Of a stretch of 11,430 nt of DNA, positions 1 through 9,800 are shown in pieces. Position 1 is the stretch's first letter. Every line of letters begins with the position of its first letter. The stretch is from Paraglomus occultum. Lineage: Eukaryota; Glomeromycota; Glomeromycetes; Paraglomerales; Paraglomeraceae. The translations under genes and the position numbers were made by a program. The notes below the pieces were generated by a model that saw nothing but the letters and a program-made list of their open reading frames with translations, had not been told where the DNA came from and did no database searches. Location of the stretch: assembly GCA_910592205.1 (NCBI GenBank), contig CAJVPJ010001210.1, forward strand, positions 1-11,430. The letters run 5' to 3'.

Positions 1-77
1 TGAAGAACTTGTATGTACGCGAACTCCGAAAAAGCATTCGAAGACCAAGTAAAGTGTTGTCAAATTTATATCACAAT
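1..77. repeat. Left arm of an exact 77-bp terminal inverted repeat
   Basis: Bases 1-77 equal the reverse complement of 11354-11430 with no mismatch, and the two copies diverge at base 78 and base 11353. The arm begins at the first base of the window, so the repeat may continue outside it. Read on +, it holds an ATG at 13 whose frame stops at 94-96 after 27 codons (it starts MYANSEK). The right arm carries the same 22 opening residues but stays open for 71 codons. The left copy therefore looks like a truncated or artificially joined fragment of the right one. No target-site duplication or transposase accompanies it. Confidence 0.97.
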
Positions 78-262
78 CGCAGCACGAATGTGTTAAGATG
101 TATACAACAAGTATGAAATTACTTATCTGAATATCTCCTTCATCATTATAATCTCATATCTCTCGCATATAATATCTTAAAAATCACTGGAGCAAGTATC
201 ATCCAGATGTAAAAATTCCAGAACAGCATCCCATGGTCAAGCAATGATCTGGATAAAAATGA
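78..262. other. AT-rich spacer, no gene seen
   Basis: Stops occur in all frames and I see no motif of note. The stretch separates the left repeat arm from the stop-poor block that follows. Confidence 0.5.
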
Positions 263-900
263 CATCATGTTGAAGAATTATCTCATACAACTATCCTACC
301 ACAAAAGCGTGTTAACGAACCCATTTCTACCGATATTTCGCCCGAGTCACACTACGAGGAGATCACAGGCCCAGACGCAAATTTAGAGTTTATACATAAG
401 ATTTCCTTTTTTGGTGGCTTTAACGCGGGGGCAAATCACGTGTTTGGGGCAAAATTTCTCGGAACCCTCTTCTGTCTATCAACGACATCGTACGCAGATA
501 CACTACTCTCCGCCTTTATACAGCACGATCACGACTTACGACTGCATCACCGACATTCTCCCTATGTTACTCCACACGATCAATAGCAGCAGACCTGCAG
601 CAGCAATCCCAGCGGTCTTCACGTCTGGAACAACAGTGTCAACAACGAAAAGCGGGATCTTTTGATGTAAACTGTTCTCGACGATAACTGGTGGTCGCTG
701 GTCTCGAATCTTTGGACGAGTGAGACTCGTACGAATATGTAAACGGTGATATTCAGAATACCTTGTCTGCCGCTTTATGAGCACCGCAAATCAAGTACTC
801 GACAAAAGGAGAATATCCCAGATGAGAAACGCCGAATAACCGAGAGACGGAACCCGGATTATGTCTTACGAAGGTTAAAGTTTCCTGGATGGCTTTTTTA
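263..900 (+). other. Stop-poor block, possible decayed or unrecognised coding sequence
   Basis: This stretch is richer in G+C than its surroundings and unusually poor in stops. One + frame is open from 263 to 583 (107 codons without a clear start, stop TAG at 584-586). It then meets only TAA at 668-670, a TAA near 740 and a TAA near 897. A second + frame is open from 424 to 678, and a third from before 411 to 665. A minus frame is open from 784 to 536, with GTG as its first start-like codon. Since several frames are open together, composition alone could explain it. It could also be a pseudogene, or exons of a gene whose introns I cannot place. I do not recognise any of the translations. Confidence 0.25.
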
Positions 901-2456
901 AATATAGTTCGAGTAGAACGTTATAAATCCCCGACTATATGCACACTCTATTAGAACTCGATAGGATAAAATGGTCAAATGCTTATCAGACATTTAGAGG
1001 TCTAACCTCTCTTGATAGTCAGTGCTGTTTTACTATAGAATTACAAGAGGTACGCTTCTAAAACTTTCACCAATCATAACTATAATCATAATCCATCCGC
1101 ATATAACATTTTACCACCAGTTGTACGTACAATCTTTCACAATTCAAAGATCAATAACCAACTTAAATGTCGTTTATGTCGTATATACGACATTTACAAC
1201 ACCCGATCTTGTAATTTGACAAACACACCGCTTGTGGTTGTAGAGATATTCATGAACTAAACATAATACACGCAGACAATGTAGAAACAACGCAATTACA
1301 ATCTTCTCACCGGTTAAATCTATATACCAAACGGTTACTCATTATAAAGAATACAACATCGTTAACATTTTAAATTAAAACGGCTAATGAATATCAGATT
1401 GTAGGAATGTCTCGGGCACAGTTTAAACCATATACACAAGTATCGAGATAGATACGATATTAAAATATAATTATTACGACGCCGCTAAATCATTTCTTAC
1501 TGATACTAATTGTAATATAGAATTTATATAACGCAACAATTGCACATCCCAAGCAAAGTGCCAAATGTTACGATTTACGGAACTGTTTTCAAAAGTTATG
1601 GCAAAAAAAAGTTTCGAAAATCATATTAAACTGAAATTTAATGTACGACGCTATACTACTGTTTTATTCGGATGATTCTTTGTCAGTAATCAGTTGGGAA
1701 AACCAGCTACGAATCGCAACTTATGAGAATAGCATCCAAGAGACATAGAAAGATGCGAATACCAAATTCGTTCCATTGTGGGCACAGACATAAATGATGT
1801 AATATCCTCTCGATAAAATAATAAATCTGTGATTTGAACCGTTATACCCAGTCCGTCGGATGTAATCAGTAATAACAATAAATCCATAGTACAGAAACAC
1901 CATGTTACTATGCACACTCTACCCTGGAGCAATAACAGTTCTGACGCCCTGTTTAGCTGTTCTTTTGCCCGTTCCACAGCAGCTGTCCGCTAATCATGTT
2001 CGGTCCGCATATGTTGTGATTTTCTATTGACTACACAGAATTGGAGGCAGTCGCTGAACAGTATTAGCTGGGATAATATCAACTAAATTCTAAAGTGTTT
2101 AATGTAAAATATTTTTATTAGCTTCTCATCGAACGTAAGAACCACTGAGCTTACTAATATAATATGTAGAGTATGTACATACAAGGTAGTGCAACAAACT
2201 CTAACGTCAAAAGTAAAATTTCGATTCATCCCCCCGTGAGAATCTCTTAAATTCGTAATAAACCACGCAAAACTTTGGCAAGTGACGATGCGCGTTTCAA
2301 ATTTACTCACGAGCGCCCTTTCATTTGCGTTTACTTCTACAAGCAAACTTTACTTCACGATACCAGAGCATGGACAGGTAAACTATGCTCGTTCATATTA
2401 ATGGCTTTGACAAATACTTTCGATCAACAAATTTGCTTGGCAAAGATTAAAATTAG
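901..2456. other. Long AT-rich stretch without a supported gene
   Basis: Only short open frames occur here. The longest is on the minus strand, 1977 to 1690 (95 codons), and its first 20 residues (MERAKEQLNRASELLLLQ and on) look helical before it turns into hydrophobic, low-information sequence. A GTAGAG donor-like site lies right after that segment, so it could be a small minus-strand exon, but no partner exons are visible. A further minus frame (2346-2083) and a plus frame (2275-2460) overlap each other and show no family features. The 13-mer TATGCACACTCTA occurs twice (938-950, 1909-1921). Confidence 0.4.
1176..1193. repeat. 18-bp perfect palindrome
   Basis: ATGTCGTATATACGACAT equals its own reverse complement. 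A partial extra copy of the half site (ATGTCG) lies just upstream at 1167-1172. It could be a dimeric protein-binding site or a small hairpin; the sequence gives no function. Confidence 0.85.
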
Positions 2457-2473
2457 ATAATAATAATAATAAT
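2457..2473. repeat. Trinucleotide (TAA)n microsatellite
   Basis: About five to six uninterrupted TAA/ATA units lie about 420 bp before the channel start. A related imperfect TTATTG/TTATTA tract lies at about 2608-2632. Both are typical of AT-rich intergenic DNA. Confidence 0.8.
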
Positions 2474-2536
2474 GTACCGTCAGTCATATGCATTAGCTTT
2501 ATTTGGACGGTTTTAGTTACATCTCAAATGCAAACC

Positions 2537-2644
2537 TGTGGCGCTTGCTGTTTATTATTAGGGTACCCTGAAAATATGCTGTGGCGTTGTATTATCTGTT
2601 GATATTAGTATTATTGTTGTTATTATTATTACTAATTTGTGGCG
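2537..2644. promoter_or_regulatory. Three copies of TGTGGCG upstream of the channel gene
   Basis: Exact TGTGGCG occurs at 2537-2543, 2580-2586 and 2638-2644, all in the same orientation, 247-354 bp before the channel ATG. A shorter relative (TGTGGC) sits near 2736. The core resembles the GTGGC-type site bound by the calcineurin-responsive factor Crz1 in yeast, as I recall its GNGGC(G/T)CA consensus, but none of the three matches that consensus fully. The clustering is seen; the regulatory role is inferred. Confidence 0.35.
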
Positions 2645-2853
2645 TCTGACATTGTACTCTCCATAAATGACATTTTACTGTTTGGCACGGATTGGTTCAG
2701 AATAATTATGGTCACTTGTACCTAACTTCCAAAAATGTGGCAAAATGCTAATCTCGGCTCTCAATAGTGTACAGAAGAAATGATCGGCAACCTGCTAATA
2801 CTGCCTTTTAATGCAACCCTAGATAACGGCTTTTTTCATTCTCTAACCTTCGT

Positions 2854-2868
2854 TATATATATATATAT
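2854..2868 (+). promoter_or_regulatory. TATATA run just before the channel start
   Basis: An alternating TA run ends 22 bp before the ATG at 2891. It is close for a TATA box, since it would leave a very short leader, so it may be only a microsatellite within the 5' flank. A CT-containing stretch (2829-2850) precedes it. Confidence 0.35.
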
Positions 2869-2890
2869 TTCTATATTGTAATATACACCT

Positions 2891-3822
2891 ATGGAAGACG
2901 GAGACGGCTCTCAGCTAGAATCCGATTCCAGATTTATATCAATCAATAACACCAACGTTAATGACTCCCTTCCCGATGATCCCACCCAAGAAACATTACT
3001 CGACTCTTCGGGTCTAACCCGCCGACATTCACCCATGTCTTCTTCAAGAGTAACTTTTTCAGAAGAATCCACTGAAAGAGTTCCATTAACCGGCCGTAGT
3101 CGAACATTAAGACCCGCGTCAACTCAGCGTCCATCAATGTCAAGTATACGAACATGGAATTCGTCGGATTTTTTGTTTTCAGACGGTGAAAGATTATCTC
3201 GTAATGCGAGCGAAGACTTGACCCGTGTGCCATCTTTTCTTGATCGGCGGCAACTTAGTTACTCATCTGGAGACGATGTCGTGGAAATGTCTCACGTAGG
3301 GCAGGGTAGTTCGTCTACTGGAAATGGTGTTGATTCCACCAAAGATGAAGACAACGATTACGATGACGACGACGTTGATAAACTTCCAGGGTTGTCCAAA
3401 ACACGTACAAAGTCTAAGAAAGATTCTAAAGAACCACTCGACAGACTTCATCCGCGAATAGCGTCACTAAAACAAACAAGGAGCCTTAATCGAATGAGCC
3501 AGATGCTAGCTAGAGTGTCATCACGAGTTGTAAACATAGCAAATGTTCCTCGTGTGCAACAGGAGAAGGAGGAGATGGATACAATGCAGACTCCATTGCC
3601 TCCTCGAACGTCAAGTCGAAAACATTTAGAAGAATTGTATGCTAAGCGAAACGGAGCTGAAGGAATGCGTGATTTTAGCAGTGACTTGTATACAAAAGTT
3701 TCTGATAAGCTAAAGGCAACATATACATTATCACCAGAGATTAGACTTGAGGATCGATCTTTGTATATATTTGGTCCTAAAAATTCAATTAGATTGTGGT
3801 TACATGGAGTGTTGATTAATCC
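2891..3822 (+). other. cch1: Channel N-terminal cytoplasmic region (exon 1, residues 1-311)
   Basis: The first 311 residues have no membrane segment and are rich in Ser, Thr and Arg, with RxxS-type sites that could be phosphorylated (for example RRHSPMS near residue 44 and RPSMSS near 80). An acidic run, KDEDNDYDDDDVD, spans about residues 151-163 and is followed directly by a Lys/Arg-rich stretch. A region near 190-215 (SLNRMSQMLARVSSRVV) could form an amphipathic helix. Long, poorly conserved N-termini are normal for fungal Cch1. Phosphorylation and helix formation are inferences. Confidence 0.8.
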
Positions 3823-6800
3823 GTACGTATAATCTGTCTAGTTCCTGTATGCAGCATCATGGTTTTCGGTGACAAACTAACTGCCTTTTGTATACGTGCA
3901 GATGGACCGAGTCAATAATATTACTTCTTATAGTGACAAACCTAATACTGTTATCGATTCAAGCTTGGACACCTGTTGAGACTCCAGAAGCTGCATGGGG
4001 TAAATCATGGATTGACTATGCGCTGTTGGCCATATTTACTATATTCACGTAAACTGTCAATTTTTGCTTTTATTGTTCTGGCTCTTTATACAAATTCAAT
4101 CAATCTGACATTATAATTATGTGTTTAGGTTTGAAATTATTGCTCGTGTTATTGTTTCTGGTTTTATAATCAATCCCAAGCAAAGCTCGAAATCGATATC
4201 GGCCGATTCATCATCAAATAAGCTTAACGAGTCAACAACAGAGACACGCTATATATCCAACGCAGCGTTTCTAAGGCATAGCTTTAATAGGATCGACTTG
4301 TTGGCTGTTACCAGTTTTTGGATTGATTTGACATTGAATCTAATGGGAGTGCACGATGTGCGTATATGGAAAGCACTATCAACATTAAGAAGTCTTAGAC
4401 TTTTATCTGTTACGAGTGGAAGTTCTACAATCTTAGAATCGTTGAAGAAGAGTGTCCCCTTGCTTGTCAACGTCACATTCTTTGTGGGATTTTTTTTCGT
4501 CTTATTTAGTATCATTGCTGTTCAGTCTTTCAAAGGATCATTGTTAAGGAGATGCGTTGTTAGTGATACAAATTCTACGCTGGATAATCAATTATGTGGA
4601 GGGTATTACGAAAACGGTGAACAACATCCTTACATAAGGCTTGATGGCAGCGAAGGAGCCATTAAAGGTTTCATATGTCCTTCTGGACAAATTTGTAAGG
4701 TGTGTGCGGGTTAGAGGAATTTGCTACCAAAAAACCCCCCATTTTTGGATAATTTTATTCACACGACTCACCTGAACTAATAGGAAGTAGAAAATCCATC
4801 TAACGGAACAGTCAGCTTCGATAATATATTCACGTCTATGGTCATTGTATTTGTCATTTCATCTGGTAGGTTCATCAATATGCCCTCCAGTCACACTGAA
4901 CTCCGATATTAATTGATTTTTATTGTTATATAGTGCAAAATTGGACAGATATTATGTACCAGACAATGGACTCGGATTTCGACTGGTCATGCCTCTTTTT
5001 CATTGTTGCCGTAATTGTCCTAAATTTCTGGTTGATCAATCTCTTCGTAGCTGTTGTCACAACCATGTTTGCAAAAATCCGTGAAGACAGCTCTCATTCT
5101 GCTTTCACGCTTTCAAAGTAAAAATATTTAAATATTTGAGTATTCATCAATTTGGATTGTTTTTGATTAAGTATTAACGATTTGTATCACGCTTATTAGA
5201 ACTGCGCCTATTTTAGCTGACGATGACGAAGAATGGACCTTACAAGAGGGGGCCCAGAAGACTGTTAGGGTTAATAAGCTGATGCGCATAGTTGAAGAGA
5301 CAAAATACGTTTGGGTTCTGGCAATTTTGGTCGATTTAATAATAATGGGATTTCGAAGTGCAAATATGAGTCCAGAAACTGAGCGGTTTTTATGTAAGTC
5401 AATCAAATCACTAATTTTGTTCTATTTTGAATAAGACTTTTAGTTAATAATGTGTCTGTGTGTGTTTTTTAGCAAACACCGAGTTGGCCTTTACAATCGC
5501 ATTCGCTATCGAAATTATTATCCGATTTGCTGCCTATTTGCCGGACTGGCGGTTGTTTTTCCGCAAAAAGAAGAATGTTGTCGATTTGACTCTGGCTGTT
5601 GTCACTTGTCTTATTCAGGTGCCGTTAATAAAGAACTCTATCGCATTTCCTTATCTGACAGCTTTTCAGATCGCAAGGGCTTACAGAATAGTCATTGCAA
5701 TTCCGCGAATGAGAGCTCTATTGGTAATATCTAAGATTGCTTGCTGTAAATTATCGTGAACCAAAATCTTATCATTTCTTCATCAAAATGTAGACAAAAG
5801 TGTTGGGTAGCGCTATCGGTTTGGCTAATTTGATCTTCTTTATCGTATTGATCGACTTTATTGCCGCTATTATTGTAAGTCAAGGTTTCGTTTCGTTTCG
5901 TGTTCAATAGCAGAATATCGGCTAAAGTACTTGAATTATTATTTTTTTTTCCTTAGGGCGTACAATTACTTCGCGGAAACATTCCTTCGCAAGATGAAAA
6001 CGGAAACGATATACTTGTTAGATTTAGCGATATTTATAATGGCTTTGTCGGAATGTATCAAGTAAGTCTTTAATTTACTATTCAGCATTAATTCATATTG
6101 ACAACAATAATTGACTTTCCGTTTTAAGTTATTTTCTGGAGAGAATTGGACGACAGTTTTGTACAATGCCATGCAATACGAGAATCGGACGATTTCGGCT
6201 GCTGCAGTTGCCATTTTTCTAATAGTATGGGTTAGCTTGTCAAATTGTAAGTATTCACGGAACACGCGTAATAATGTGCATATGCAGGGTATATACTGAC
6301 CTTAAAAATACACTTGTAGTCGTGCTTCTTAACATGTTCATTGCTGTTGTCCAAGAAAATTTTGAAATTGCTGAAGAAGAGAAACGTAAACGCCAATTAC
6401 GAGCATTTATTCGGAAAGCCGATCCAATAGTGAAGACGGAGACTGTGATAAACAAGTGGAACCCATATCGCTTTTTCAAAGCGAAACCAAAAACGTTGGC
6501 TGTAGCAAGCATACCGTCAGGATTGATTCTGCATACGCAAAAAAGTAGAGTCCGAGATTTCATGCACGACAGTGATATGGATAAACAAAACAAGGTAATT
6601 GATAACTTTCTCCGTGTTAACATTGTGATTGATGATGACTGACTTTTTATTATGTTATATAGTTTAAAGATGAACCAATAAAGCGTCGCTTCAATGTAAT
6701 GCGAAAGTTAAAGAGATGGTTCCGAGTGGATGAGGACGATGAAGAACACGTTCCCCTAACAGCGTACATGGCCAGAAGACATAGTTCGATTGATGACACT

Positions 6801-9800
6801 AACAACGGGACAATTGTGGCAAGGTATGATTCGCAGAATTAATATTAACGTGAAACGTACCTTACAAGGTCATAACGATAACTTCAAACGTGTTCCAACT
6901 CTTATCAACATATCTTTTCTTTTTTCAGCGAACCTGGTAAATCACTTGAGATATCCCGTGATGACATCCACGAACGTCACGCTCAAAAGGTCGATTTTAT
7001 CTCAGCTCATCCCAACTATGATGCAGCACTCTGGTTCATATCACCTCGTAATCGTATACGTCATTACTGCCAGCTTCTCGTTCCGCCGAGTTTTGGTGAA
7101 CGCACGTTTGGAACGCGTCAATCGCATACTCTAAGTCTTGTATTTAGTAGTTTTATCTACAGTTGTATCATTGCCAGCGTAGTCGTAGCGTGTATCACAA
7201 ATCCAGCCTACCAGAAACAATACTATATCGATTATATCAGGCCTGGGACTTGGTTTTGGATTACGGATGTCGTCTTTACAGGAATATTTACTTTTGAGTT
7301 TTTGGTCAAGATTATCGCTGACGGGTTTCTATTGACACCCAACGCATATCTGCTTAATGTGTGGAACATGCTAGACTTTTTTGTTCTTATCACGCTCTAC
7401 ATAAGCACGTTTGCTGTTCTACTGAAAGCAACAGTACTCTCAAGAGCAATTCGTGCGTTCAAGGCCTTGCGTGCGTTACGCTTAATTAATCTCTCTAGCC
7501 GTGTCAAGGAAACATTCAATTCTATTCTTATTGCCGGAGCTCCACGTATTTTTGATGCTTCCTTTGTGTCGATATCATTGATCATACCGTTTGCACTCTA
7601 TGGGCAGAATATATTTTCCGGTCTATTATTCTATTGCAACGACAATGGTGACAACATTGCAGGCAAAGATGACTGTTTTGGGGAATATTCAACATCTCCC
7701 TACAATTTAGATACGCAGATGCTCACTCCGCGAGTATGGAGCAACCCATATGTATGGAGTTTTGATACATTTCGCGCGGGCTTGCTAATTCTTTTTGAAA
7801 TTGTATCTGGAGAAGGATGGATTGACGTAATGGCTTCTACAATGAGCATCACCGGTCTTAACCAACAGCCTCGTCAGGATGCAACGAAATGGAATGCTGT
7901 ATTTTTCATGGTATTCAACATGGCTGGTGCTGTGTTTGTGTTGACACTATTTATCAGCGTTATCATTGAGAACTTTATGTCGAGGTCAGGATTTGCATTT
8001 TTGACGGCTGATCAGAAGAGATGGATGGATCTAAAGAAATTATTGAAACAGATTCGACCGTCTAAGCGGCCGAAAATTCGTCCTACGAATAAGCTTAGGG
8101 GTTTCTGTTACGACCAAGTCATTGTGAAAAAGGGCTGGTTGTCAAAGTTCATGACCATTACCTATATATTACATATAATCACGCTAATGACCGAATTCCG
8201 GGCGGCGCCTCCTTGGTTGGAGACTCTAAGAAGTATGCATCCGAGCGATTACCTGCTATTAAGTTTTTTTCCTGCACACTAACGCGTTTTTATTTTATAA
8301 AAATAGAGATATTGTTTTTGGTATTCATTGCAATATACATACTCGATATTTGCATAAAACTGGCCGGCTTTGGTTGGACTACTTTTCGTCGCAATCGTTG
8401 GAACTTATACGATCTGTTCATAGTCTTTGGAGCTGCGACTACTACGATCCCCTTTTCGTTCCAAACTCGGGTAGACGATACAGTTGTACAATTACAGAAA
8501 CTCTTTCTGGTTGGCATAGCGTTCAAGATTGTGCAAAAGAGTGATAGTTTGAATCAGCTATTTAAAAATATGGCGTAGGTGTCCTTGTTCAAGTTTGGCT
8601 TGATTATGTTGGCAGTCTATGAGAGACTAACAAGAAATATTTTTGATCAATAGCGCGAGCTTGCCATCGATATTCAACTTGTTTGCAGTCTGGTTTGTTA
8701 TCTTTTGCATTTATGCAATCATGTTCATGGAAATATTCGGCTTGACAAAGTTCGGTCAGAATGGTAGTCCCCATGTTAATTTCCGTAATTTCTGGAACGC
8801 CATGTTGACTCTTGTGAGGATGTCTACAGGGTAAGGATTTTATTTTTTAAAAAACCTGTACAGTATGTATCTCACACTAAATTCTCGTTAAAATGTTGAC
8901 GTTATATTTCAGAGAGGGCTGGAATCAGATCATGCATGATTTCGCTGTCGAACCCCCCGACTGTGTTGACAACAAGTCTTACCTACTAAGTGATTGTGGT
9001 AGTGAACCCTGGGCATATTTCCTGTTTATCACATGGAACGTGCTTTCCATGTATATTTTCGCTAATATGTTTATCGTGGTCGTGATCGATAACTTTTCAT
9101 ACTGTTATCAAATTGCTGCCGAGTTTTCTCTGGTCAATCGCGAGCAGATTCGTCAGTTTAAGAAAGCATGGGCGGAAATAGACAGGAATAGAACTGGGTA
9201 TATAAAGAGCCAAGATTTTGCAAAATTTTTTGGGGTTAGTATAAAACGTTATTGCGCATTACAAAGGAAAACGCATATAATAACCATGAATTTTATATTT
9301 CAGAAACTGTCTGGGATTTTTGAGGTTAAGATTTACGAGGACCAGCATCAAATCAAAAGCCTTATAGACAGATCCAAAGCCGAGAGTTTGTGGGGCAGTA
9401 GTAGACAAAAGGGTGTCTATAATATCGATCGTATCGATATCCGGAAGCTAAAGCAGAACATTGCAATGATAAACATGGCCAAAGTCCGTGAACGACGCCG
9501 CACTTATAGTCATCTATATAATGTATGTATTCTAGCATTATATTATACGTATTCGACGCACTTACTGATAATAATCTATTCCTCATTTCTATAATTGTAG
9601 GAAGCTTTGTTGTCCGTCGAAAGGGACAGCAGAGACAATGAGAAAGGCATATCGTTTACGAATATGTTATTGATGTTGGCACACTATAAACTAGTTGATG
9701 ATGACCAGTCATTAGAGTGAGTGGAAATGAATTTTAAAAAAAAATTATTAATTGTTTGTGTGCTGACTATTTAATATGATGATGTTTTATTCGCAGAATC

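Noticed and set aside
1690-1977. Minus-strand 95-codon frame as a gene
   Set aside because: Only the first about 20 residues look protein-like; the remainder is hydrophobic translation of AT-rich DNA, a second minus frame overlaps it, and no partner exons are identifiable.
2083-2460. Opposed short frames (minus 2346-2083, plus 2275-2460)
   Set aside because: They overlap each other, lack family features and lie in AT-rich flanking DNA.
5450-5734. Plus frame in an alternative phase over repeat II
   Set aside because: It is out of frame with the S2-S4 segments of the channel, which give a far better protein in the adjoining phase.
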